From Trichinella spiralis (Eukaryota > Nematoda > Enoplea > Trichinellida > Trichinellidae), in contig CM012953.1 in the NCBI GenBank assembly GCA_000181795.3, forward strand, positions 13,388,709 to 13,452,708: a stretch of 64,000 nt of DNA. Direction: 5' to 3'. The position numbers were made by a program, and so were the translations under genes. Positions within the stretch are counted from its first letter, which is position 1, and the number at the start of each line of letters is the position of its first letter. This document shows, piece by piece, positions 38,101 through 53,100 of the stretch. Under the pieces are notes generated by a model that made no database searches, was not told the DNA's origin, and saw only the letters and a program-made list of their open reading frames with translations.

Positions 38101-41100
38101 CAAAATTGCTCAAATAAATGTAAACAACTTGAAATATTGATTTCTCCTTTTAACTGTCGCAATCACAGCTATAAATTTATCTTTTCTGCACTTCTCATTG
38201 TCATATTTAATTTCAAAAAAGTAATAACTTTTCTCCCATTTAATCAATGTAAAATGATTCCAGTGTTTCAATGAAAAATTGTTAAGCAAAAAATACTTGA
38301 AAATATTTTATAAAATAATTATTCAAAATGCATTAAAAATGTAAAAGATTGGCAACTGATTTCAGATATAAAATTATACAACTGTTAGTGTGATGGATGC
38401 GTAAGTGGCAATTGTTCATCTTTGTTTTTACGATGAGTTGCGAACAGTAGATTAGCCAATACTTTATTGGTTGGCTATCTATGCAAAGAATTTTATACGT
38501 AAGAAACCATTGTTATGTTCAGTCCACTACTACTATTGAAGTGATGCACTTTGCAAATTGGCTTTATTTATGTAAAACTTGTTCAAATGACGTAAAATTC
38601 TTGCCTTACTATATTTTTAAAAAGGTCAATCAAATTTGCCTCTCTTGTAAGTGCAACATCCGGGGCTACTGTAAACTTCTGTCGGTCATTCATGCGAGGC
38701 ATATTTCAGGTGTTTAACGTTTATTCACAGATACAAACAGTAACAATAGGCACACACAAGCTAACCACAGACGCACTCAATCTAACGCACTCTAAGCACC
38801 ATAATCAAGCTATATATACATATATATATAATGAAAATGTTTGTGCCGCTGGATAGACACCGTCTCCTTTTTTAAAACGGCCAACGTAATTATCATTCTT
38901 GAATTGGCGCCTACATTATTTCTTCATTTCGATCTTGTACGCCTTAGATCGCCTACATCTTTTGTAATACATAACAGACACACTGACGGGTTTCAGTAAA
39001 AAGCATCGCCAACTGTTTCGACGAATTGTCATTGATACGGTACTGGTTACGGACATGTCGAAGCACATGAGTCTATTAGCCGATTTGAAAACTATGGTTG
39101 AAACGAAAAAAGTATCCGGTCCAGGTATGCCCTTGCTGGAAAAGTACAGCGATCGGATACAGGTACTTCAGAATATGATCCACATTGCTGATTTATCCAA
39201 TCCGGCAAAACCGATCAACTCTACCAACAGTGGATTGATCGTCTCCTTGAAAAATACTGGAAGCATAGTGATCGGGAACGTGAGCTCGGTTTGGAAATCA
39301 GTCCAATGTGCGATAGGCGCAACGTTTCACGGGAAAAATCTCAGGTGGGATTTATTGATTACATTGTGCATCCGCTGATGGAGACGTGGGCCGATTCGGT
39401 CTATCTCGAAGGGCAGTCAGTGCTAGATCAGTTGGAAGAGAATCGTGATTGGCTTTTCAAAAAACTCTCTGCAACTAAACGCGAAGCACTTCCGCCTGCC
39501 GAAGACCAAGAATGAGTGCCCATCGTCTCACATCTTTTACATGGTATCTTTGTTTTGTTCTGTCGTTTGCCGACAACGATGCTACACAACAAACTGCAGT
39601 ACGAAATTGAAAAGCAGCGAAATGTAGCAATAGCAGTAGCCTTGCGTATCTGGCTTAGTTTTTTCATTTCGCCATGTCACCTTCTTCTCAGCAGATCCTC
39701 CTCGTCAACGGGATTAAGAGGTGACTGTATTGGAAATGCTTATACGCGAACGCCAGACACACAAACTGACCACACACTTTCACTCACACTTGCTGCTCTA
39801 ACGAACTCTAAGCGCCACAATCACGCTATATATATAGGAAAATGTTTGTGCCGCTGGATAAACGCTGTTCCCCTTTTTTAATCGGTCAACGTAATTATCA
39901 TTCTTGATTTGGCGCCTACGTTACTTTCTTCCTTTTGATCTTGACTTTCTTTTAATTGGTAGCGCAACCGTAACCGTTACATAAGTAATAAAAAACTGTT
40001 TAATAAAAAATGCTTCTGTGCTTCACGAGTGAAACTCATGTTTTGAATTTAAATCTTTGCTGATACTTTTAAAGAGTTAATTAAAAGTGAGGTGTAGTTT
40101 TATAAAGGCCTTTCTATTGATTTATTTTATATTTTCTACAAAAAATTTTAATTAAAAGTAATTTAATTAAAATTAAATGATGTAAAAAGTTAGTAGGTTT
40201 TTTTAAAGTTTGAAATATTATTTATAACATCAAGCTGGTTGAACTGAGGATGATCATGATGGATTACAGTATTTTAAACTTGATTTTCTTTTTATTGGAA
40301 AAAAGATGAAAATGATATATGGCCGAAGAAAGTGATAATTTGCGAGACGAAAGCTGCGATGTATATTGTAAATGGAATAGAAATCCGGGAAATGTTAGAA
40401 ATATTTACATTGTAAAAAGTTGGGATGAATGGGAAAATGTGTTGAATGATTTGCAATTGGACATCGATAAGGTTCCTGTACTTGGATTGGATTGCGAGTG
40501 GTCGGCAGATTGCTCTTCGAATGCCACCGGTAGAAATGTGAGCTTAGTTCAGTTTGCCACCGCGTTTGGTGTTTGCATTCTGGTTCGTCTGTCTCAAATG
40601 AATACACCGACGTCGAGTTTTGTCACGGTTCTCGAAAATTCAAAAGTGATGAAAGTTGGTTTAGGCATTGAACAGGATGTGAAACGTCTTTATCTCGATC
40701 ATGGAATTGTTGTCCGAGGTAAATTTGATGTACGGTATTTGTTGGATGTGGATCAGCGCAATATATCTTTGCAAACATTGGTGAAAAATTGTTTCGATCA
40801 TGTGCTAGTGAAACTGACTAAAGTTGCTTGTAGCAATTGGGATGCAACAGAATTGACCGAAGCGCAGATTCAGTATGCTAGTTCAGATGCTCAGTATTCA
40901 TTGGATTGCTTTTTGAAATCTCTTTCCAACAAACTTTTGGATCACAGTTGGACAATGTGGTGCTCATGCGCGCAGACTGCTGCACAGAAAGCCTTGGATG
41001 ATTACGATCACCGTCCTGTCAGGCAGAAGAATTTCAGCAAGACATGCTCCAAACAGTTGAAACCAAAAATTGCAAGCACATCTCCTTCGAGATTCGCTCT

Positions 41101-44100
41101 GAAAGGTCCCCATTATCAGAACTGCATTCTGATTGGACCAGACGGGGATTTGTTGTCCCGATTGCCGAAGAAGAAGCTGATGTGGTATGTGAAAAACAAT
41201 TTGGGCGATGTTGTATCTCAGTTGTCGGATGAACATTGGAAATTATTTTCATGTGCTGAAGAAGATCCACCGTTTGTGGTGCAACTGCGATTTCAGCCGA
41301 AAGTGGTCGCTTCCAAGGAAAGCTATTACATCAAAGAAAAGGAAAATCAATGCGTTGTTTGTGGTCGGTTGGATTTGCTGATGCGCAAGCGGATCATTCC
41401 CCATTTGTACCGACGACTTTTTCCTGAAGAATTGAAATCCTTCCGCAGTCATGACATTTTGCTTCTATGCTTCGACTGCCATCGAAAAGCTGAATATTAT
41501 GATACGCTTTTCCAACGGTCACTTGCCGAACAATGCGACGCTCCACTGCGCCTGGCGGAGCAACAAGAGGACAAATTTTCCAAAGATGCATTCAAAATTC
41601 GCGGCTACGCCCGTACTTTGAAATTTCACTTCGACCAATTGCCAGACGACCGAAGAGAATACTTGCAAAAGCAGTTGGCGTTATTTTTTCAACAAGACAA
41701 ATTCCAGTTGGATTTGATTGAAAAAGCTATCGAAATGGAAAAACCAAACGCCACGCATAGGAATAATATTTACGACACGCACGCGGAGTGTGTTGTGAAT
41801 TATTATGCAAATTCAGAAATTGGCCTCAGCGGTTTTGAAAAATTGTGGCGTAAACGGTTTGTCGATCTGATGAAACCGAAATTTCTTCCCTCTCTTTGGT
41901 CTGTCGACGCGTCATTCATTTACTGAACATGAATTTTTTTGTTGTTTTCATTTTTTTTAATTAGCTGACTGTATGTTGTCGGTTGTATTTGTTGTTGACA
42001 AGAGTTGACGGTGAAAATGAATTACAAGGCCGAGGAAATTATTCTGCTACATCTCTGACATTCTAGGAATGCTGGAATTCTACCGTTGCACACGACTAAG
42101 TAAGGTCGTAAACGTCGTATTTTGCAACTTTTATGCCAACCCTACTTACAACCACATTAAACAAATCAAGTTAGCATTTTTTACTTCTTATTCATTGTTA
42201 TCAATGTGTTTTTTATTTTAATCTGCTTTAACAAATTTCAACTACTGTTGATAAAAATTAGTTTCAAATTTATTGTTCATTTTTCAACGACAACAAGCTT
42301 TATTTACAATGTTGAATCTACGATACGCTTTGCGCACGTATCAGCTGCGTTTGAACAATTCAACTATTAATGTATAATGTGTAACAATTTGAAAAAAACA
42401 AACTGCGCACGAACAGCAGAAGAACATTATTTTAGCAATATTCTTTAAAAATATCAATACATCAATCGCGGAAAATTGTTTTTTACACTAATATTTATTT
42501 ATTCAGAAGTGTAATATTGAAAAATACAAATAAAATCAGCTAAAAGAGCTAAATTTTTTTAAAAATGATCGTCAAGAATTAATTTTCTTGAAAAATTCTT
42601 TGAAAACTTAATTGTACCCAAAGAAGTAGGTCATGCTTTGCAGAAAACAATTTCATCATGCAAAATAATTTAAACAGAAAAATAATTTTCCACATTTGCT
42701 TTATTTCTTTATGATGATTGCTATCGCTTCAACAATTTGAAAATTTTACTAAGAACTATTTTTATTAACCATGCACATCTTTTTTTATTACTGTAACTTC
42801 AAATTTCTGGGTGAATTTTTCGAAATGACACTTGTCTGCAACGATTACGGTCATTGCTTTCGTTGACATTTTATTATTTTGAAAAATTGACCATTCGCTG
42901 TGACGGTGACTTTATTGACAAGAGATGAATCAAAGACGTGAAAAAAATTGGTCAATTGTAAGTTAAATTATTTTTCTCATTATTTGTAGTTTATTTATGC
43001 GTACATTGTTTGTATTTTATTTGCATATGTGTATATATTTGTCTTCCAATGGTTGTTTATTGAAGTTCAAGTTCTGATCAATAGTGTATTTTTCCGTATG
43101 ATTAATAATTAATGATTCACTAGTATTTTGTCAGGAATTTATGGTGGCAATTTTGATAGCTTGAATGTGCGTGTGTATGTAATTTCGCGTAAAGAGCAAC
43201 AATTAGCCACAAATGTCGATGTTTATATTTCAGCTTGGTACAGTCCATAGCACTGAGCTATTGATTGTTTATTTTTCTTTTGAAATCGTTTTGTTTACAC
43301 ATAGCATTCAGTTGACGATCACTAGTTCCTTGTATTTTAATTTGCTTTTTCTTCGAGACAGGTTCGCTTATTGTTAATCAGTAGTCTTCCGGCAAGGTGT
43401 GTCATATGATAGCTGTTTTGGTGGAACTTGTTTAAGCAACATTCTAGCTTAAAATTTTATTTTTCATTTTAATTACGCTTGATAATTTTCTACTACCATT
43501 TTCTGTAGGTGGCGAAAGCTATTTGAATGAATAATAGAAAAGAAATGTATCTATGTATTTTTGGAAATTAATAATTAAAAAATAAAAAAATTCAGTGTTG
43601 CACGTTAATAAATAAACTTGTTTTTTTACAAAGGAAGATGTGCCTTTTTCCGACAGTTTGCAAAATTTATGTATATGGTAAATTTCTAATTAATGAATGA
43701 AAAATATTTGCAATTTGCAATGTATTTTTTTTATTTTTAAACATCAGCTGTGCATTATTGGCATTTTGAAATCATTCTAGAGCTGTAAATATTTTTCAAA
43801 GCAAATTAATTGACTGCTTTGGATGACAGGAAGCATTTTGCAATATCAGATGAGAACGCAGTTATTTATGGCTTTTCTATTTATCCTAAGGCGAATTGTT
43901 AATTTGAAAGCTAATGGGCTCATTAATATTTTTTAGTAAAATCAAAAGTGCTGAGTGACGTGATTTTGTAATGCACTTGATATTCATTAACGAGCAAAGA
44001 GAAATGGACAGAAAAGGCGAATCCATAAAAATTCTAATTATTCCTGTTTTATGCCGTAGGCGCATAAAAAAGTTTTTGTATGCAGCGAATGGATGATATA

Positions 44101-47100
44101 TTAGCTCATTATTATATAGCACAAGGTGCAATAATGCAAGCATTTCATTTCATTGGAAATTTTATAGAACGTTTTTATCTCCAAAATAGAAATATAAAAT
44201 GATGAGTATATATATATCTATACATTTTGTATTTTATGGTTTTATTTGATATTGCAAAGGGAAAAAGCGTCCATTGTGAACAGTGAATGAATTCAGTTTT
44301 CGAGTAATTTTACTGATTTTATTAAAACTTTGAAATCAGAGCACATCATTTTGATTTATGGACTTATTAAATCCCATAAATTGTTATATATATGTAATAA
44401 TGAATTTTTATGATAAATTTGGAAAAAAAATATGTAGTAATAGTGAAAAGTTTTGCTTCTTTTTTTTTAATTTTTATTTTCCAGTTTTAACTGAAGATTA
44501 TTACTATCATATTTGTATTGTGTAGCTATGTGTGTCTACTTGTATTATGTTGTATTTGTGGTTGATTGTTCACGTTGTGAACTGGTGATTTTGCGTTGAT
44601 CTGCATTGTTATCACAGTTGAATGGCACAAGGTTAGTAGATACAATTTCGCTTCATTCCTTTTTTGTTAACTTTGTCGTCACTGCTCATTAATGCATTAA
44701 TATAATTTTCTTTTTATAATTTTATACAATATAATAATAATAATTATTATTTATAATGATAGCAACAGCAATTTTATTGAAAATACAAGTGTGAATGAAA
44801 TACCTTTATGCTTGTTATATACTTTAACCAAATAGTTCAGTTGTTTCAAATTTTTTTATACGTTTTATTAGCAAATAAATAAATTAATTTTCATAAATAC
44901 AATTGTTTTGTAATCAATTATCTCTTTACATTTAGTTTGAATTGTAATGTTGCACTTTTGATTTATGAATTTGATTTTTAACTAATTTTGGCTGATTTTT
45001 GTAAAATCAATTCAATTCAAAGTGGAAATTATTTTATAAAATCTTGTCAGTTGCTGTCCAATTTTGTTGAATGGTGGATGTTTAAATTCAATTTAGCATG
45101 AAACCTTTAAAACAGAATTTTCATTTGACATTAACACATGACCATTGATTATAACTTTATTTAAGAATTTAATGAATCTCGTTATTTATTGTTAATCCAC
45201 AATTTAAATGAATAAATAAATATATATATATATATATGTGCGTGTGCGCGTGTGTGCATGACATTATTTGACCGAAAGAACTACTTTTTGTGAATGTGCG
45301 CTTTTTGACAGCACATGTTTTGTTGACCTTTTGCATACTTTCTTGTTGATTGCATTGCTTACTTTTTCTTAAATATCGAAAAAAATTTTATCTAAGCACA
45401 GTGCAGCAGTTCATTATTGTTCAAGCTTAGGGTTGCTGTATTCTTACTTCAATTTTTCATGATCAATACACAAATTAAAAAAAATTTATTATACTTATAA
45501 TTCTAATATTTGATTAGTATTTCGTAAATTGGCAGACAATAGATACAATTAATTGATAAATGATGAAAATGAAAAGAAATTTTTTGAAAGGAATAATTTT
45601 TTGTTTTATTTATAATTGAAATGCTTAATGATATAAATACATTTTCCCTTGATTTATTTATAATAGTCAATTATTAATTTAAAAATTTCATTATTACTAA
45701 TGATGTTACTAATTTTATCCCGTGTAATTCTATTTATATTAAATACTTCTGATAGGCAATGAATGAATGAATGAATGATATATTGATTATTTAATGATAT
45801 TTCAAATCAGGGTTGAACATTTTGTTTTTTAATTCTTTTTTTCTATTTTATATTTAATACAAACAATTTGAATAAATTATTACAATGAATTAATATTGTT
45901 ATCATTATTATTAATATTGTTGTTGTTGCTGTTGTTATTTATAAGATGGAAATGTTAAAAATAACTATTGAGCGGAAATGTCCGTTTATTTGGACAATTG
46001 GAAATAGGAGCCGTTACAAAATGAATATCGTTGAATTGAAATTGATATTTCTCAAGAATTTTTATCACCAATTATTATGTGAATAATTTTTATTCGATAT
46101 GTGCTTTGTGTATTTTCGGTTTGATTGCCATGCACAAATTGTGGAAGCGTGTGCGTGAATCGATAAATCAGATCAGTAGGAAATTTCAAATATCCTAGAA
46201 ATTATCTATTTTTACATTTATCTCAAATTATTATTAATTCTTTTTTTTCCTCGCATATGAAATTTCCACGTGCAATTTGATACAACGTTTATGAATTATT
46301 GTAATATGAACTGTTGTTGTTGTTGTTGTTGTTGTTATTTTAAAAATATCCGAATTGTTTCAGCTTTTCACAACATATTAATTCATGTAATGTGAATTTC
46401 GGTAAATTTTTTTGTGTGTCGTCAATTAAAAGTTTATTTCATTTTATCATAAAATAATTGTTGAATTATTAGAAATTAAAATTGTCCAGATTTGTTCTGC
46501 ATTTGTGAAATGTCGAAATGGTCTTCTTGTGTCTGGTTCTGTTGGATCTAACGGAACAACTCTTGCGAAACGTTTGCACATTTCATAAAAATCGATAATA
46601 ATTGTGCAAATTTTGCCCGGATCTTTTGTTGAAATTATTCACAAGCATACCGATGGTGATTTGTTTGTTTCCAATGATTGGCTATTTTAAGCTAGTCCAG
46701 TTCGATTCTCTCATACCAATGCATGCTTCTCTTGTTAGCTAGCTAACTAGCTAGCTGCTTCAGGTGCGAGGTTCTGCTGAACTGAACCATTATTTAATAA
46801 TCTTGGAAAAAATATATATATAGAGAGAAAACATACCTTTTGTTTTGTTTTTATTTTGATTATCCGGTATTGTTTGGGGCGTATCCTTTATTTTTTGTAT
46901 TTTTTTTGATGCTTTGATATTTTCACCGTATGGCACACTATGTTGCAGTTCATCAGGCCTCTTTCTCTCTATTAACCAAGGCATCATCAGTGTTTGTTCA
47001 ATTTCTGCATCTCAGCAATTTGTCACTATTGAGATGCGTGACCGTTTGTTGTTATCAAGTTATTTTTTTTACTTTCTGTTTTTTACTTTTTGTTTTCTCC

Positions 47101-50100
47101 AATGTCATTGACATGAATTTTGCAATTTCGTAGATTTGCTTCTTTTTCTTCTTCATCTTATTCTCTTTTGACCAAACTTATGCAAGTTTAAATTGAATTG
47201 AAAAATTTGAATTAATTTTCTTGATTTCACACAAGCCAATTTCTATGAAACATGCGTATTAGTCTTTCGTTGAACGAGACCGAATTGCTTTTTCGTTTTG
47301 TATTTCGTAGGCGAAAAAGATTTTTGGTAAGTAAATTTGTGCAAATGTGATTTTCGTAATTTTAATTTTAAAAATTATTTATTTGTTTGTCATCAATTTG
47401 TAACATATATACTCACTTGTTATGTTTGAACAATGAATACATTTGTAGCTTTCTGTGCAGCAGCATCTTTTTTCAATTCTTGCAACCACCTTTTTACATT
47501 TAACAACGCTTATCTTTTCTTTTCTTTGAGATTCTGCAATTTAAACATGAATTTATTATTTGTTTCAATTTTTATTTTTGTCAATTTTAATATTTTTTTC
47601 TCATCAGTTGTTTTTTATTCACTTTAGCTGGGAAAAGTTGGTAATTCCTTCCGCCATACAAACAAGCACGGTAAAGATTCGTCGAAGTGTGATGGAAACG
47701 GTGATGATAGCTGGACTGTAACGGATTCACAACGGCCGGCCTATGTCTGTCATGCTGTATATTTGTTTATTTGAAATTGTAATAATTTTTTTTCTCATCC
47801 AGGAGCACAATACTTTACACGGGCTACCGAACACTTCAACTGCTGTCAGTGAATATGACATTGACAGTCTCAGTTCGAAAGAGTTGGACTTGATTTTCGA
47901 AGATATGCTGGTTAGTTATATTTGAAATAATTTGCAATTGTGTAATTTATTTATATTTTCAATTTTCAGAATGATATGAATTTGAGTGAAGCGAAAAAAG
48001 CGCCTCTTCGAACGGCATCTATCGAACAGAAAAGAGTGATGATTTTGCAGAAGATTCGGACCGATCAAACTCTTGTAAAGCTGATATTTTCATTTTTCGT
48101 ACATGATATATAATACTTGGCATTGGATGTTTAAGCGTGGCGCTAAAGTTAAATGCGATGATCCGGGTGATTATATTCGTATTTTGTCAGCATCGGAAGA
48201 TAATTCTCCTAAACTGGTGCGAATATTGCAATCATTGCGAGTTTCACTTTCTAACAACCCTGTTAGGTATTTTGAATGGAAAAATTCTAAAAAAGGAAGA
48301 TCATCAAACTTACCTAACAGTTCCTACTTTGTTTGTTTAGCTGGATAGAAAAGTTCGGTACGCGTGGTTTGAATTTGTTGCTGAACATTTTGCAATGGGT
48401 ATCTGAAAAGTAAGTAATTCTCGCAAGTTATTTTGTGTTCTTTTGAATTTAATATTTAATTTTTTATTTTTCAGTCCTCTTGTTGAAGCATCGTCAATGC
48501 GTATTCAGCACGAATGCATAAAATGTTTAAGAGCATTTATGAACAACAACGTAAATATTTTTCTTTAGTTTCACAGAAACTGACGTCATTTTATTATAAT
48601 TTTATTTTTTCAGTATGGTTTGAGGCAAATTATGGAACACAGTCAATCTTGTGAAATATTAGTACAATCGTTGAATGTTGTGAACCAAAGTTCCACCATC
48701 GATGCTGTGAAATTGCTTGCTGCTATTTGCGTGATGCCTTCTCCAAATAGCACCGTTCAAAGCGGGTAATTGTTTTTCATTATCATTATGTATATTTTTT
48801 CTGTTTTACAATGCATACGTTCAGAAAAAGTTGTATATATTTATTGAAATAAATTTTCAGCGTTATTTATTGAAGTTTTATTTGAGGCATGAAAAAGTGT
48901 TAAATGCATTGAGTTCTTATGCAGAACATTCAGAAATTAGACGGTTTGTGCCCATTGTTCAAGGTCTTGGTGTTGCGGCGAATCCTGCCTTGCAAGTAAA
49001 TTAAGAAAATAAAAGATTAACTTTTTGTATTTTTATAATTTTTTTCTCTACTGCAGAATGCGTTCATGCAACTGGTTAATGCAATCATCACCATTGCTGA
49101 TGATTTGGATTATCGCATGCACTTACGCAATGAGTTTATGCGTACAGGCATGACAGATGTTTTGGAAGTATGCATTTTTGTTGTTGTTTATTTTTATTCA
49201 GTTATTTGAAATTATAGATAATGGAATGTTCAGAAAATGAGGACTTGAAATTGCAAGTGAAAATTTTTACAGAAAATCGAGATGCAGATTTAGATGAACT
49301 CTTCCAACGTCATGAGAACTTACGTATCGAGATGGATAGTCCACGCAAATGTTACGAAGCACTGGAACATTCGCTTAGAAATAGTCCAACTTCATATTAT
49401 TTTTTGTCCATATTGCAGCATTTGTTGTTCATACGCGACGACGATGTTGAACTGAGGTGGTGACTCAGTGAGCATTTATGCTGGATAATTTTTAATTTCA
49501 GTTGTCGATTAATTTAGAACATCATACTACAAATTGTTGGATGATGTGATATCATCAGTTGTGTTGCACAAAAGTGGATACGAAGTGGACGCCCACAATC
49601 AGAAACGGTTGGCGCTCAATATTGAAGATCTTCTTGGTAAATAAATATTTCACACACATACTGTGCAAATAATATTGTGCAAATGGCTTGTATTGTAGAA
49701 AAAGTAACGGAACATCAAAAACACGATCTGGACAGTATCGGTAGTTCATCTGATCGTCTGGCTTCAGAAGATATGAAGGTGAAATTCGAAGCTGTTGTGA
49801 CAGAAAATCAAGAATTGGAAGCAAAATTGACTCAACTGGCTTCAAAAATTGAAGAATACAAAAACGAGACATTCGTTTTAAGGCAACACGTGAGTATTTG
49901 CATATTGTTTATTTATTTGTTTATTATTTATTTCAAAATGAGCAAAGAGAAGCCTTTTAGATTGAAGGGAAAACGTCGGGTCCACTGCCTGCCCAAACGA
50001 AACCGTTATCGCCATCCACTACTCAGTTTCTAAGCAGAAGTGATTCGATGAAAAGTCTGCGAAGCATACTTTCCGCCAAATCAGGTAAAAATGAATATCT

Positions 50101-53100
50101 TTGTACAATCGTACGTAATTGATATAAAAGGGTTGTATTACAATTTGTTCATGCATCTTCTACGATGTTATTTAGCGAATGAAGTGACAAATGATTCGGG
50201 TATTCCTCCGCCGCCACCGTTACCTGGTTCAACGATACCCCCACCACCTCCTCCCCCTCCACCACCACCTATGCCGAATGGATTTTCTGCAGCTATTCCT
50301 CCACCGCCACCGTTTCCTGTCCCCAACGCACCTACGGCACCACCTCCGCCGTTATTTTTTGGAAAAAAGGCCGCCGCCCCAGTAGCTGCTAAAACGTTGC
50401 CATTGTTTTTGAAAGAGAAAAAACCCTACAGAACAGAAGGAACTTTGCGAAAAATTAACTGGAAAGCGGTTGGCAGTTGTTAATTTTTAAAATTTCATAT
50501 TTCATACTTTTTCAAAATTGAAATTTATTCATTTTTACAGGTCGATCCGAGCCAAATGATTGAATCATCATTCTGGGCTAAGGCAGAAGAAGAGCGTTTT
50601 AAATCAAAAACGTTTTTTCATCATTTGGAAGAGCATTTTTCTACAGCTAGCACAGGTTTTTGAAAATTTTTGCGTTATATATTTTCTATATTGTATTTTG
50701 TATATTCCAGCTAACGGGAATTTAACCAGTTTTCAAAAGAAAACTATTAAAAAAGTGAAAGAAGCGAAAGTTTTACCTCCGAATGCTGTGAAAACGCTGG
50801 GTAAGTTGAACTGATAATTGAAAAAGAGAAATTCATCTTTAATGTATATTATTTTTACCGTATTTATTGTAAAAGCAATGGAGAGTTGTAATAAATTAAT
50901 AATTTGAAAGGTACGATTATTGTAGTTGTTTGAACAACTATTTTATTAGATACTGCTTAACAGTCTTCGTAGATATGCGATGGCTGTTAGAAATACAAGT
51001 AAGAATTAATTTCGAAATAAACTAAATTCAAATGAAATTTGTTACATTATTTTTAATTTTTTTAATTAAGAAAATTGTATTGCATGCGTTCGAGAATTTC
51101 AAACGTTATGCTAATCAAGAAGTGCTCATCATAAATTGCCATTTGTAGAAATAATTCATGGATCAACGAAAATGTCGGCCGCGGAATTTCGTGATGCATT
51201 GCTTGAGTTGGACGAAAGTAAGCTGACAGAAAATATACTTGAACGGTTCTGGAAAATATTTTCCGAACCTGAACTTGTATCCAATTTGAAATCAATACAA
51301 GGAGAATTCAACGATTTGGCAGGGGTTGAGCAGTTCGCTATTACGGTATATTAGCTTGAAGAAAAGTTTTTTGTTTTAATTTACATGGAAATTGAATTTA
51401 TTTGTTGTTTTAATGATAATTTTAGCTGACATCGATTCGGGCTTTGTCCGTTCGTTTGCAGTGCATGTGTTTTAAGAAAAAATTTTCTGAATTAATTGCA
51501 GATATAAAGCCAGTATGTCAATTTGCAATTTCATTTTTTCATACAATTTTATACATTAATTTATTTATTTGTATTGCTCCTGTTTTGCAGAGTATAGTTG
51601 CGGTGACTGCTGCGTGCGATGAAATTAAAACCAGCAAAGGTTTTGGACTATTTCTAGAATATGTACTTTTGGCAGGAAATTATATGAATTCATGTGGGAA
51701 AAACACTCTTGCTTACGGGTTTCTGTTCTCTATTTTATCTAAGGTAATGTTTTTATTTTAAAATTCATCGAAATTTATGCTAATTTTTTATTATAATGGT
51801 TAATATTTTTTAAAAAAAGATCATTACCCCTATAACATGCTAATGCTTCGTTACTCTACTTCAGCTACGCGAAGTGAAGTCAATACGTCAGGACGTAACG
51901 CTCATGCATGTGTTATATGAAATATTTTCGAAAAGTTTCCCAGAATATGCAAAATTTACTGATGATTTTATTCATCTCAACAAAGCGGCAGAAGTGAAAA
52001 CTGAAATTGTTCAACAAGGAATTAATCAAATGAAAAACAATATCACAGTGGTAAGAATGGTTTGTTTGGTTTTCCCTCCCTTTTTTTAATTGCAATTGTG
52101 CTATTTAAATTTTGTAATCAAATTTGCTTTAGCTTGAAAACAGTTTGAAAAATTACAATCGCCAGGCTGAGAATGATAATTACGTAGAAGTGATGAGTTC
52201 ATTTTTGACCGTAGCCCGGGAACAGTTTCAACTGTTGGAAACGATGCACAAAAAGATGCAAGACGTTTGCAGATCTTTGTTGAAATATTTCTCCTTTGAC
52301 TCGAAAACGTATCCAGTTGATCAGTGCTTGGCTGATTTGCGTGATTTCAAAGTTGCTTATGAGGTGAATTTATGCTAATTTCTAAGCAAGATGATGCATG
52401 TACACGTAATGGGATGTAATTTAGAAAACGGCAAAAGAGATTGCTTTTGCGAAAGAAAAAGAAAATCGTATTCGTCTTGCCGAAGAAGCGCGTGCGTTGA
52501 AAGAGAAAGAAATGCAAGAACGTAAACAGCAGAAAATGAAGCTGATTGAAATGACTCGGGGTATTGTTGTTTATTTGTTTGTTTGTTTGGAGTGCAATAA
52601 TTTCTTTTTCTTTGTTGAATTTAATTCTAATAATTTGCACGTTTAGGCGATCAAGAAGGAGTGATGGACAGTTTACTCGAAGCTTTGAGTAGTGGCAAAG
52701 CGTTTCCGCAGAGAGCGAAAACTCCGGCAAGAGAGAAAAGTCGAATGCGTATGTTGTTGTCTTCATAGATTAATTAATAACTTTATGCATTTGAAAAAAT
52801 TAATATGATGCTTTACTTTTTGCACATTGATTTGTTTGTATTTTTAATGATAAATAAGTTTAAAAAATTTGAATTTTTCAGGACGACGTAATTCTCAATT
52901 CAATCACGTCACAATAGTGAATGTTTCTGGTGATACAGTATCTTCTGATCGTGAAAGAACACCGAAGATGAATTCTAATGATGCGCCCAAAATGCGAATA
53001 CGTCGAAAAGGAAAAAAGACTGTTGATCCTCTGTCAGATGGGCAAAAATTTAACGCATCCAATGGTCATAACAGTGAAGTTCATTACCAGGATGCATCTG